This document shows, piece after piece, positions 38,519-46,591 of a stretch of DNA of 64,000 nt. How positions within the stretch are numbered: the first letter of the stretch is position 1; every line of letters begins with the position of its first letter. Source of the stretch: a virus; IMG/VR virus record IMGVR_UViG_3300005613_000001, positions 130,279 through 194,278 of that record. The stretch is one strand, 5' to 3'. Both the position numbers and the translations under genes were made by a program. The notes under the pieces are model-generated. The model did not search any database and was not told the origin of the DNA. It was given only the letters and a program-made list of their open reading frames with translations.

Positions 38519-38684
38519 GTTCCTTCTCTTTGGTTAGAGGGCTAAGGCACTTAACAACTTTGTATCCGTGCCCATTTTGGAAACTCTTCTTTTTTTGTGC
38601 CCAGTGTGTAGCACAAAACACTAATGTCTTTTTCGTGTTTTGCACCACAACACTAGCCAAGTCTCCACATTTCATACACCGCAT
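38511..38684 (-). CDS. Small zinc-binding protein
   Basis: 57 aa from ATG 38684. CMKCGDLASVV...VFCATHW gives a C-x2-C and C-x2-H zinc set. Coupled to both neighbours. Confidence 0.5.
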   Translation of the reverse strand: MRCMKCGDLASVVVQNTKKTLVFCATHWAQKKKSFQNGHGYKVVKCLSPLTKEKEHG

Positions 38685-38685
38685 T

Positions 38686-39192
38686 TTAAAGCAATGCGGC
38701 AATAACCGCAGTGAGTCTCTGATTCTGCCGTCGCAGTTCTTCCAATTCCCATTCCATGCGGGTCATTGGTACTGCTTCTTGAGGAATATCCTCTTGAGTT
38801 TGACGTTTGCGGTATTTCCTCTTCTTTTGAGCCACAACAGCAGTAGCTCCCGAAAACTTACGACGGATATCGTAAAACTGGGAGCCTGTAATAGTAATTC
38901 CCTTCTTAGCCAATGTGGCCTTAGCTTTCTCAAATGAAATATCCGGGTTCTTTTGAAGAAGCGTCCGAATCCAATCGGCTTTATTCTTCGTCTTCTTGCC
39001 AGTTGTCTTCTTGGCAGTCGTCTTCTTCGTCTTAGTGTTGTTCATCCGTCCCTTGGTGTCATAGAAAGACTGGGAAGTTGCCTTCACTCCCATTTTCTTA
39101 GCTTCAGCGATTGCCTCTTTAGCCGAAATCGTCGGCGTCTTGGCAAGGATCACACGAAACGCTTCAGCCGCACTCTTGAACTTCGTAGCCAT
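38686..39192 (-). CDS. Two-repeat basic nucleoid-like protein
   Basis: 168 aa. Two copies of one helical unit: residues 5-50 (TPTISAKEAIAEAKKMGVKATSQSFYDTKGR) and 70-112 (NPDISFEKAKATLAKKGITITGSQFYDIRRK). They are joined by a Lys/Thr linker (KTKKTTAKKTTGKKTK) like a histone H1 tail. The C-terminus is a short coiled coil. I associate this repeat with Planctomycetes and their viruses, but that is from memory. Preceded by a sigma70-like promoter. Confidence 0.6.
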   Translation of the reverse strand: MATKFKSAAEAFRVILAKTPTISAKEAIAEAKKMGVKATSQSFYDTKGRMNNTKTKKTTAKKTTGKKTKNKADWIRTLLQKNPDISFEKAKATLAKKGITITGSQFYDIRRKFSGATAVVAQKKRKYRKRQTQEDIPQEAVPMTRMEWELEELRRQNQRLTAVIAALL

Positions 39193-39238
39193 GTGTCAAC
39201 TCCTAAATAAGTTGTTCGGGGGGTACGCTCCTATCCCC

Positions 39239-39266
39239 ATCATACCATAGGAAAAGGGAATGTAAA
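39239..39266 (-). promoter_or_regulatory. sigma70-like promoter
   Basis: TTTACA, 16-bp spacer, TATGAT on the minus strand upstream of 38686-39192. Confidence 0.6.
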
Positions 39267-39287
39267 CCACGTAACTCTCTTAAGGGT

Positions 39288-40361
39288 ATGAGGTTCATTC
39301 CATATCTGGGCAACAAACGCAAGCTCATAGACCCCATCCTAAAGGCGATAGGACAGCAGGGCAAGGTCTTGGACCTGTTCTCGGGGAGTGGGGTTGTCAG
39401 CTATCATCTGCGAAAGCGAGGGGCTGTCGTCCATGCCAATGATACCGCCTCTTATTCTTATCATATTAATAAGACATACTTGGGAAGAATTGACCGCTCC
39501 GAACAGTTTTCCCAATATATAAACTGGCTTAATAAATTTAGTGAAAATCCCAGAGAAAGATACTTTTCTAGATATTACAGTGAGAATCCAGACGCTTCAA
39601 AGGAAAGAATATACTACACAGCGAGAAATGGAGCATTCATAGATTTCATTCTTCAACAAGTGTGGGCCAGAACTTGGATTCAAAAAATATTTGAACATTC
39701 CAACACCTGGGAATCTCCTGTTTTGTGTGATTTACTTTACCAAATGTGTACTCACGCAAACACTTCTGGCGTATTCAAATCTTGGCATAAGAAATTTGCA
39801 GGAGAGAAACGATTTGAGGGGGTTCACAAGAGAGTGCATAAATCCAATCTTAAGCGTATTACGACACCTATTAAACTTGAAGTGCCTACGATACCGGAAG
39901 GTCCAGAAGGTCAAGCATTCCAATACGATGCAATAGAATTCTTTGATCGGGTGGATGATGAATACGACGCAATTTATATTGACCCGCCGTACAATACCCA
40001 CCAGTATTCTGCTAATTATCACCTATTAGAACAAGCCTGCCGCCCCTTTGAAAGAAGATATATACCAACTGACGATCAGGTGAGTGGGATTCAACCGGAC
40101 TTATACAAATCCCCATATTGCAGCAAAAAGAAGTTCCACAAGACTTTTGTTGCTCTTTTTGATAAAATTAAAGACCGAACCAATCGCCTCGTAGTCTCCT
40201 ACAACTCAAAAGGCTTTCTGGGCCAACAGGAGATTAAAAATCTATTAGGGGAAAGGTTTAATGAGGTTTCAGTCCAAGAGATAGATTACTTTAATTATAG
40301 AGGCGGCAGGGCGGCTAAGGAGCCTGTTAAGGAGCTATTGTTCATTGCGGAGAATTCATGA
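39288..40361 (+). CDS. D12-class DNA N6-adenine methyltransferase
   Basis: 357 aa. MRFIPYLGNKRKLIDPIL (N-terminal GNK motif), KVLDLFSGSGVVSYHL (motif I, SAM) and DAIYIDPPYNTHQYS (motif IV, DPPY, about 228-242). This is the order of Dam/DpnM-type alpha enzymes. It methylates adenine in a short site, maybe against host restriction. ATGA overlap with the next gene. Its target is not readable here. Confidence 0.85.
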   Translation: MRFIPYLGNKRKLIDPILKAIGQQGKVLDLFSGSGVVSYHLRKRGAVVHANDTASYSYHINKTYLGRIDRSEQFSQYINWLNKFSENPRERYFSRYYSENPDASKERIYYTARNGAFIDFILQQVWARTWIQKIFEHSNTWESPVLCDLLYQMCTHANTSGVFKSWHKKFAGEKRFEGVHKRVHKSNLKRITTPIKLEVPTIPEGPEGQAFQYDAIEFFDRVDDEYDAIYIDPPYNTHQYSANYHLLEQACRPFERRYIPTDDQVSGIQPDLYKSPYCSKKKFHKTFVALFDKIKDRTNRLVVSYNSKGFLGQQEIKNLLGERFNEVSVQEIDYFNYRGGRAAKEPVKELLFIAENS

Positions 40362-41104
40362 ACGTTGTTTGCTTTTTTGAAAATATAATTCATTCACGCA
40401 TAGGCAAAGACGCAGACAAACTAATCAGTTTGTGGGAAGAATCGTGGAGTCGGTGGGGGTGGAACCCTATTGTGGCGGGAATAAAACACGCAAAACAGCA
40501 TCCGATGTATGATGCCTTTAACGATACATCTTCTCCACTCTACACTTATTCAACTAACAACCCTAAACACTTGAGGCTTTGTTACTTGAGATGGCTAGCG
40601 TATCATTCTTTTGGATGCACCTGGGCAGATTTGGATGTAATGAACTATGGTGTTACACCGGCTATGATGCCAAAGCTCTCAGATTTGCCAATATATTTTT
40701 CTAAGTCTGGTTGTTGCGGTCATTCCAATAAAAAGGGGTACTCCAAGATTATAAAAAATCTTTCTAGATTTTTAGATGAAAAAACAACGCAAAACTTTAT
40801 AATCGATAACGAACAACACACCAACGACATGAGGTTATCAGCTAGAACACGCGAAGATTTTTACCCGCCCCAGTATATTAATAATCCAGACAATAAATTG
40901 AGTTGTACTGATTTCTACAAAGACAATGGGGATTATTTATTGGTGCATTACCACGGGCGATTATATCACATTAATTTAGTAATTCAAGAGCATCCAGAGT
41001 ACACAAACCGCCTCAAATTTATTCAAAGGGTCATAAAAGGCTTAGGCAAGAAGCCAAGCAGGGCAAGAATAATACAGGCTATTCGTCCTGTTGCAACTCT
41101 TTAA
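40358..41104 (+). CDS. Glycosyltransferase-like protein
   Basis: 248 aa. LRLCYLRWLAYHSFGCTWADLDVMNYG carries a DLD motif as in capsular-sugar GT-A enzymes. Coupled to the methyltransferase gene, so it might glycosylate modified DNA or a surface target. Convergent 26-bp overlap with 41079-41288. Confidence 0.55.
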   Translation: MNVVCFFENIIHSRIGKDADKLISLWEESWSRWGWNPIVAGIKHAKQHPMYDAFNDTSSPLYTYSTNNPKHLRLCYLRWLAYHSFGCTWADLDVMNYGVTPAMMPKLSDLPIYFSKSGCCGHSNKKGYSKIIKNLSRFLDEKTTQNFIIDNEQHTNDMRLSARTREDFYPPQYINNPDNKLSCTDFYKDNGDYLLVHYHGRLYHINLVIQEHPEYTNRLKFIQRVIKGLGKKPSRARIIQAIRPVATL

Positions 41105-41288
41105 TCATAAAGAACAACTCTTCATCAGATTCAGGCATATCCCAACCTTTTTTTTCCATTTCCTCCCGAATTATGGCAAATGCCCGTTGCCGACTCTCAA
41201 CTACCTCCGATTCGGTCATTTCAATTCCCATGTCATGCAAATATCGCATTGCACGACGATTATGCTCAACACTAAATGGCTTCATCAT
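41079..41288 (-). CDS. Small helical protein, unknown
   Basis: 69 aa from ATG 41288, overlapping the upstream stop. Helical, with MTESEVVESRQRAFAIIREEMEKKG. No family recognised. Confidence 0.45.
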   Translation of the reverse strand: MMKPFSVEHNRRAMRYLHDMGIEMTESEVVESRQRAFAIIREEMEKKGWDMPESDEELFFMIKELQQDE

Positions 41289-41484
41289 CAAACCAATTCC
41301 ATTCAAATCGTTCATCGGTAAGGTTCTTGCCATCATCGGCGTATGAATAACACGCCATCGCTCCATAATCTCCACAGTAGCTTCGTGCTTCCTCATCATC
41401 TTCACAGACAACTAGCACACTAGCTTCATCTGTACTCATCCCATCACACGCTCTGCTATCGTAGAGAATGTATTTTCTTTTCAT
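41272..41484 (-). CDS. Small acidic protein, unknown
   Basis: 70 aa, beta-rich and acidic (YILYDSRACDGMSTDEASVLVVCEDDEEARSYC). Overlaps both neighbours. Confidence 0.45.
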   Translation of the reverse strand: MKRKYILYDSRACDGMSTDEASVLVVCEDDEEARSYCGDYGAMACYSYADDGKNLTDERFEWNWFDDEAI

Positions 41485-41740
41485 ACCAGATTTCGGTCCC
41501 TATTGGTACATCCAATTTGGCAATTCCTTTAAGGATCACAGCAAAACGATGTTCCTTTGGTGGTGGCGTTTGGAATTGCGGTGAAATTAATGCTGTTGCT
41601 TCAATGTCATGATCGCCTGGACGCTTGAGAATAACCACAATCTCAGAGGGTAGTTCAAAATCAATCAGCGGACCAGGAGTAACAATCAATCCTCGTCCCT
41701 GTATATCGAACACATCATCAACGGTCATAAGCCTATACAT
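41456..41740 (-). CDS. Small beta-rich protein, unknown
   Basis: 94 aa from ATG 41740. DVFDIQGRGLIVTPGPLIDF and AVILKGIAKLDVPIGTEIWYEK read like an EF-Tu/translation-factor-style beta barrel, though not assignable. Confidence 0.45.
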   Translation of the reverse strand: MYRLMTVDDVFDIQGRGLIVTPGPLIDFELPSEIVVILKRPGDHDIEATALISPQFQTPPPKEHRFAVILKGIAKLDVPIGTEIWYEKKIHSLR

Positions 41741-41912
41741 TATTTGCACACTTAGGACACAAAGGGGCAGCATAGGGGCTAGGACCAGAAGGTGTAGCTT
41801 GTGCTATGGGAAACATAACTTCACATTCTATGCATTTTATATTATCTCCCTCGCACATTTTCTCCAATTTGGCTTCACCCATTTCGTGAAAATCAGGAAG
41901 ATGTTCATTCAT
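41733..41912 (-). CDS. Small zinc-ribbon protein
   Basis: 59 aa. CIEC and CPKC pairs 25 residues apart with a Pro/Ala-rich loop. Stop overlaps the next start. Confidence 0.5.
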   Translation of the reverse strand: MNEHLPDFHEMGEAKLEKMCEGDNIKCIECEVMFPIAQATPSGPSPYAAPLCPKCANNV

Positions 41913-42123
41913 AGTAATGCCAAACTTCGTGGTTAACGGGACTAATATGCTGTGCGTATGCTGTTATATTAATCACTTCTACAGATGAAGCAAACTCAGC
42001 AATAGCATCATAATAAGCCCCCCAATCAATATCAGCGCCAGCACCAGGAATGAATTTTCCAAATCCCTTAGCTTTTTTTAAATAATTATGGGGGCGAAAC
42101 ACTTTCACACCAACTTGTCTCAT
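41905..42123 (-). CDS. Small protein, unknown
   Basis: 72 aa, MRQVGVKVFRPHNYLKKAKG start. No recognised domain; abuts the next gene. Confidence 0.4.
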   Translation of the reverse strand: MRQVGVKVFRPHNYLKKAKGFGKFIPGAGADIDWGAYYDAIAEFASSVEVINITAYAQHISPVNHEVWHYYE

Positions 42124-42368
42124 TATATTTCCTCACATCCTTGAATTTCCAAGAAGGGTTCATGCCCTTCACCATCAAACTCTTCCACAATATCATCTAA
42201 CATCATGCTGAATTTTGCTTTTGCTAGTATTTCAGCATCGGGACCATCTCTTGCTTTGAAATCATCGCTAAAGATAATAGGCTCTCCTTTTTCCCTGCTA
42301 CCTAAACCTTGACCATTGCATTCCTCGCAACTACACTTAAACTCGGCATGGACTCTGAATGTCTTCAT
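42123..42368 (-). CDS. Small Cys-containing protein
   Basis: 81 aa. CSCEECNGQGLGSR resembles a single DnaJ-type CxxCxGxG zinc half; the rest is acidic. Confidence 0.45.
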   Translation of the reverse strand: MKTFRVHAEFKCSCEECNGQGLGSREKGEPIIFSDDFKARDGPDAEILAKAKFSMMLDDIVEEFDGEGHEPFLEIQGCEEI

Positions 42369-42400
42369 GGGGAAGTCCGATGGCCTTTCTATGGAGGATA

Positions 42401-42631
42401 CTACACAAAATCCGATGCATCAAACTCAGACATTCTTCGGATCATTACCGCAAGTTCATCATTAGGCCACCAACTTGGAAGATCACTCCAATAGCCAGTT
42501 GTTGGCTTAAATTCACCACCAAATTGCAAGTGGGCTTGCTGTAGCAATATTGTGGCAGCAGCAAGAGTATAAGGCCCAAACACTTTTGGACCACCATCAT
42601 ACGGCTTTGTGACGATTACGTAATCCATCAT
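42401..42631 (-). CDS. Small protein, unknown
   Basis: 76 aa (MMDYVIVTKPYDGGPKVFGPYTLAAATIL). ATGA overlap with csrA, so probably in the Ubl operon's tail. Confidence 0.4.
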   Translation of the reverse strand: MMDYVIVTKPYDGGPKVFGPYTLAAATILLQQAHLQFGGEFKPTTGYWSDLPSWWPNDELAVMIRRMSEFDASDFV

Positions 42632-42807
42632 TCATCCTTCTTGTAGATTGCATCAAATACTTCCTTGCGATGCACAGGAACCTCCTTCGGGGCTTCAACG
42701 CCCAATCTCACTTTGTCTCCGCGTACCTCTACAACTGTAATCACAACAGGGTTGTCTTTGTCGCCAATGATGATACTCTCATTTTTCTTGCGACTTAAAA
42801 CAATCAT
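42628..42807 (-). CDS. csrA: Carbon storage regulator CsrA
   Basis: 59 aa, full family length, from ATG 42807 behind AGGAG. MIVLSRKKNESIIIGD, VVEVRGDKVRLGVEAPKEVPVHRKEV contain the RNA-binding strands (VxLGxxAPxxxxVxRxEV). CsrA dimers bind GGA motifs in mRNA leaders and block or aid translation. A phage copy could reprogram host mRNA use. A strong hairpin separates it from the Ubl gene. Confidence 0.92.
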   Translation of the reverse strand: MIVLSRKKNESIIIGDKDNPVVITVVEVRGDKVRLGVEAPKEVPVHRKEVFDAIYKKDE

Positions 42808-42838
42808 GATGAAACTCCTAAAAGGTAAACGCATATAA

Positions 42839-42870
42839 GCCCCAATCCTTCCGAATGGAAGGATTGGGGC
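42839..42870 (-). terminator. Strong intercistronic hairpin
   Basis: GCCCCAATCCTTCC-GAAT-GGAAGGATTGGGGC, a perfect 14-bp stem between Ubl and csrA. The U-run is weak (TTATAT), so partial termination or mRNA stabilisation. Confidence 0.6.
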
Positions 42871-42893
42871 AACGAAAGAAACGAAAGGTTGGC

Positions 42894-43220
42894 TTAGCCC
42901 TTTTGACCAGCAACCTTCACAAACTCCAGAGTATCATGCTCTTGGAGAATGTAGTTGCCATCAACCAACTCGCCATTCACGCGAGCTTGGGCGTCTTCAG
43001 GGATATTGAGAACGTGCTTCAATTCTCCCCGAACGGTCACTACATCGTGACCGGAAATACTTAAGGTTTGTGCTTCAGCCCCATAAAGGACTTCTACGTT
43101 ACCGAGCGCCTTATCGATCTTTTCCTTTGAAGCGGAAACATCGGGCGCGTTCCCTGCCCCACCGCTTGGCTTTTGCTGAGCAGCTTGCTTGGGCTTTTCC
43201 TTTTGAACTTGCTTCGCCAT
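42894..43220 (-). CDS. Ubiquitin-like modifier (ThiS/MoaD/PRTRC-C-like beta-grasp)
   Basis: 108 aa. A flexible Lys/Gln/Gly-rich N-terminal tail (1-30) precedes a beta-grasp-like domain (about 42-105). Its pattern VEVLYG, QTLSISG, VRGELKHVLNIPEDAQARVNGELVDGNYILQEHDTLEFVKV is typical of ThiS/Ubl folds, with the VNGELV turn and D-TLEF strand before the tail. It ends GQKG rather than GG; the terminal Gly would be adenylated by the E1 encoded next door. This is the substrate tag of the cassette. Ubl identity rests on fold pattern and context. Confidence 0.75.
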   Translation of the reverse strand: MAKQVQKEKPKQAAQQKPSGGAGNAPDVSASKEKIDKALGNVEVLYGAEAQTLSISGHDVVTVRGELKHVLNIPEDAQARVNGELVDGNYILQEHDTLEFVKVAGQKG

Positions 43221-43252
43221 TTAAACTCTCCTTGTGATAGAAACAACCAACC

Positions 43253-43939
43253 TTACGATCTTTTACGAGTGTTAGACTTATTAGCTAGAACATCAAGATA
43301 CGCCTCATCGTACTCTATCTCACCTTCAAGGTACGCATAAAACGCATTCAACATTCCGGCTGCAATGTAGTTGTTGGCGATCAAAAGCTGTGGTTCACTC
43401 ACAACTTCAACGTCACAACCACCCTCACGCTCTTCAATGTCTGCCGGACTTTCATCTTCGGGCTCTTCAATTTCAGGATGATATTCATTTGCAATTGGAA
43501 GGGTTAGGTTTTCCCCATCTTTGCGAATATGAACCTGAACGTTTCCGTCAATGTAGTCGTTTCCACCCGAAATCACAACCACATTATCCAACTCTTCACA
43601 ATGGTCGGATACCAACTTGCGAGTGGCATGATTATCCACACACGAAAAGATAAGATCACCTTCCCTCAAAAGCATGATGATGTTATCTTGGTCGATATAA
43701 GTGGGGTGCGACCGGAAGAAAATAGAGGGGAATTCTTTCTCCAACACCTTCGCGGTTACTTCCGCTTTATTCCCCAATTCATCGAAGGCTTGTCGGTCAC
43801 GATTCTTTTCTTCGTAAGTATCTCCATCAATAAGAGAAATTTCCGTGTCCTGTAACTCAGGATGGTAATTCAAAAACCTACAAAGCGTATCAAGTAAGCG
43901 ACCGGCAATCCCGCCGCAACCAATCACCCGTATTTTCAT
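43253..43939 (-). CDS. E1-like ThiF-family activating enzyme
   Basis: 228 aa. VIGCGGIAGRLLD (5-17) is the ATP-binding glycine motif; DGDTYEEKNRDRQ (38-50) matches the DxDxxxxxNxxRQ signature; FSCVDNHATRKLV (98-110) is the conserved Asp/Asn strand; Cys175 in GGCDVEVVSEPQ is the candidate thioester Cys. It would adenylate and load the Ubl. The ATGA overlap with the JAB gene couples their translation. Confidence 0.85.
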   Translation of the reverse strand: MKIRVIGCGGIAGRLLDTLCRFLNYHPELQDTEISLIDGDTYEEKNRDRQAFDELGNKAEVTAKVLEKEFPSIFFRSHPTYIDQDNIIMLLREGDLIFSCVDNHATRKLVSDHCEELDNVVVISGGNDYIDGNVQVHIRKDGENLTLPIANEYHPEIEEPEDESPADIEEREGGCDVEVVSEPQLLIANNYIAAGMLNAFYAYLEGEIEYDEAYLDVLANKSNTRKRS

Positions 43940-45285
43940 GCTTTACTCCCTTCATCATTAGGCTCCGAATCCGGCAATGCATCTTTCTGCGAAGCAAGAC
44001 CATATCCATCCACCTTAATATTTTCTTCGGTGTCTTCTTCGCCTTCTTCGCCTTCCCAAACATCATCACCCATTTGGGCATTTCGTTCTTGCTCTTCGGC
44101 AGCTTCAAGTTCGGACTCTTTTACCCAAACACCACCGGCTGTTTGCATATAAGTTTCGCCACCCGTATCTTCATCATCGTCTTCAATATCCTGATGAAGT
44201 ACCGTGCCGCCACTACGACTGCCTTGACCAAAGCCAAAACCTCCATAGTTTTGCCAAACTTTTTTTGAGACTTTGGGCAACCAATGAGCATCCATGTGGG
44301 CTTCCATTTCGGCCTTCATGGTCTGCAATTGTTCGGCTGTAAAGTCAAAGTCGTAGTAGTTTTGGTAACCACTGGAAATGTAGTAGCTCTTCTTGGCTTT
44401 AGCATCACCAATGCGAACCATATTCAACGCAACATTTTCACAATCTACCTCTTCCCGGTAGTCATTCAACACCAAAGAAGATGCAACCGAAAAATGTTCG
44501 TCAGTAACGTGGCCCAAGGTTAAATGCACACCATCAAAACTGGCTTCATCACCTGTATCTGTGCCAGAGTGGAACGCATTAAAACTGGGGTGGGAGTGAA
44601 TAGTGCCGACATTCATAAAACCGGCATTAGCCAATTCAAGCATAGCTTGATCCGGCTGTCCCCACTGGTTTTGTTCAGCCGCCGTCAAATTGGCGGGAGC
44701 ATTAAGTTTGCCACTAGGACTCTTAACATAGAATCTGCGGTCGTATGAAATAGAACCGCCACTCACTTCCTGCTTTGGACAATGCAAAGCATATTGCTTC
44801 GTTTCGGGATTAAAGGCAATGATAACAACACCTTCTGCCTTGTGTGCCCGATAAACTTTGCGGAAGAACAGCAATGCCCGATAAATGATTTCACCTGGCA
44901 ACTTGGGCAGCATCATGTTGATATACGGTTCAACAGCATAAAGCCCTTGATAGTTGCCTTCATCATCATCTTCGAACTTTTCACCAGTAAGAGGATCGAT
45001 GAGAGTCAAATCTTCTTCATTCTCATCATCATCCTTCTTCCAGTAGCTATAAGTAGGTTTTGTTTCGGTTTTTGAACCCTTTAGATAGACAGGCCCATCC
45101 GGTGTGTCAATACAATATCCCACTTTCACCATACCGGGAACGTCTTTCACTGGCATGGCAATTAGACCCTCAAACAGCCCAACGTCCTTGCGGACAAAGG
45201 CACCATTCGCAGCGATCACGAAATATGTCCCCCGTTCGGGGAATTCCACACCATCTTTAGCTACTATAACCGGATAGATTCCCAT
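43936..45285 (-). CDS. JAB/JAMM metalloprotease (deubiquitinase-like, PRTRC-A-like)
   Basis: 449 aa. A novel N-terminal region (1-140) precedes a JAB domain: Glu151 in AEGVVIIAF, then GTIHSHPSFNAFHSGTD with His230, His232, Ser240 and Asp243 exactly fitting HxHx7Sx2D. The C-terminal 100 residues are acidic and low complexity. JAMM enzymes cleave isopeptide bonds or mature the Ubl. Since the Ubl ends GQKG, any maturation would be at or beyond the C-terminal Gly or on conjugates. Confidence 0.88.
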   Translation of the reverse strand: MGIYPVIVAKDGVEFPERGTYFVIAANGAFVRKDVGLFEGLIAMPVKDVPGMVKVGYCIDTPDGPVYLKGSKTETKPTYSYWKKDDDENEEDLTLIDPLTGEKFEDDDEGNYQGLYAVEPYINMMLPKLPGEIIYRALLFFRKVYRAHKAEGVVIIAFNPETKQYALHCPKQEVSGGSISYDRRFYVKSPSGKLNAPANLTAAEQNQWGQPDQAMLELANAGFMNVGTIHSHPSFNAFHSGTDTGDEASFDGVHLTLGHVTDEHFSVASSLVLNDYREEVDCENVALNMVRIGDAKAKKSYYISSGYQNYYDFDFTAEQLQTMKAEMEAHMDAHWLPKVSKKVWQNYGGFGFGQGSRSGGTVLHQDIEDDDEDTGGETYMQTAGGVWVKESELEAAEEQERNAQMGDDVWEGEEGEEDTEENIKVDGYGLASQKDALPDSEPNDEGSKA

Positions 45286-45370
45286 ACCATTTTCCTTCTG
45301 TTAGTGTTGTTGCTGTCTATCCTAATCTTACCATGAATTCCAAGAGTGGAAAAAATTTAGGCGGGATTTC

Positions 45371-46591
45371 TCAATAATCGTAGTATTTCTTCTTCAAGAC
45401 ATAGCGGAAGGCGTCATACCCGTACAGGTCAGCCCCGTACAATTCCTTTTTTTCTTCATTGGGGGGCGGGTCTTGCGCACAGCTAGCTAAAAGCTTCTCA
45501 TATTCCAGCCGTTTGGCCTCAGCGGCGCGGGTGGCTTTTTCGTATCTTTTCTGTTCTACTTCTGCGGCTTCCCGAGCCGATTTTAAAAGATCTTTCTCGC
45601 TGTCAAGGGCTTGATCGTATCTCTGTTGCATAACCGCCCGAACATCATCGTGCATTTGTGGGATGATAGCCCGAAGCACATCCAGAACATGCCCCTCAAT
45701 TATAGCTTTTTCGTTTATTCGCGTGCTCTCTAGACCGTCGAAACACTGCATTACCTGACTTTGAATCTTATCAGAATAAAAGGCAACCGCCTGTTGGGTT
45801 AAAAAGTCTCTTTCCCCAACATTTAAGTCAACATAATCCCTCAAGGCCCGTTCTGTGTTATGCCAAATATCTCCCAAAACAAACAAAGAATTCTTTGCTG
45901 TCTTTCTTTCCCATTTCTTTAGAGTCAATCCTTTTGGCGTATACTTTTGAAAGGCATAAACTGCATCAGTATTAAACGGTCTCGCCCAGAATTCTGCAAT
46001 TGTTTTATTCACCACTTCACAAAGACTATCACCAGTCGGAGGAAAACCTGCCCCCATACAAACATGCATGGTTCCTGAATCCATGATGTTAGGCAAATTG
46101 GCGAAGTACAAATCGTCATTAAGCGATTGTAGTGGCTTAGTTCTATACGCTACTTGAAGGAGGACTACTTCATTGTGATAAGTGACAGTAAAAATAAAAA
46201 CAACATAAGGAAAAGACAACCTGTATGCCGTCTTACTACTATCAATACAATTTTCCTCTACAAACCTCTCAGAAAAACTAACTGTGCGAACCTGAGGCTT
46301 CTGCTCTACTATAAGCGTATACTTCCCCTTATGATTTTCACAGAAAAACTTAGTGCCATCGGGAACAATAAAATTGTTTGTTTTTTGCTCAACCCACCTG
46401 GCAATATTTAATTCTATAGTTTTAGCCACATGCTCGCTAAGCTCGCCAATTGCACCCAAAGTATCATTGGCTGCCTGTATAGCTGTTTTTTGTGATATTT
46501 GAGAGACTGTGGACTGAACGATAGAAGGCACTAATTCTTTAACTAGCGCCTTCACCCGAGAGTCAGACAAATATTTATGTGGTCTTACCAT
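45371..46591 (-). CDS. E2-like protein, long form
   Basis: 406 aa. A helical N-terminal region (1-75) and an E2-like core: QKPQVRTVSF (98-107), YRLSFPYVVFIF (123-134), QVAYRTKPLQSL, LYFANLPNIMD (161-171), Cys178 in HVCMG, and FWARPFNTD. The C-terminal half is a long charged coiled coil (about 300-375) and a Tyr-rich tail. Coupled to the next E2-like gene by a 7-bp overlap. Likely conjugation enzyme of the cassette; one of the pair may be regulatory. Confidence 0.65.
   Translation of the reverse strand: MVRPHKYLSDSRVKALVKELVPSIVQSTVSQISQKTAIQAANDTLGAIGELSEHVAKTIELNIARWVEQKTNNFIVPDGTKFFCENHKGKYTLIVEQKPQVRTVSFSERFVEENCIDSSKTAYRLSFPYVVFIFTVTYHNEVVLLQVAYRTKPLQSLNDDLYFANLPNIMDSGTMHVCMGAGFPPTGDSLCEVVNKTIAEFWARPFNTDAVYAFQKYTPKGLTLKKWERKTAKNSLFVLGDIWHNTERALRDYVDLNVGERDFLTQQAVAFYSDKIQSQVMQCFDGLESTRINEKAIIEGHVLDVLRAIIPQMHDDVRAVMQQRYDQALDSEKDLLKSAREAAEVEQKRYEKATRAAEAKRLEYEKLLASCAQDPPPNEEKKELYGADLYGYDAFRYVLKKKYYDY

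Noticed and set aside
44782-45075. Plus-strand hydrophobic ORF inside the JAB gene
   Set aside because: Antisense of a gene with clear catalytic motifs; no ribosome site or coupling.
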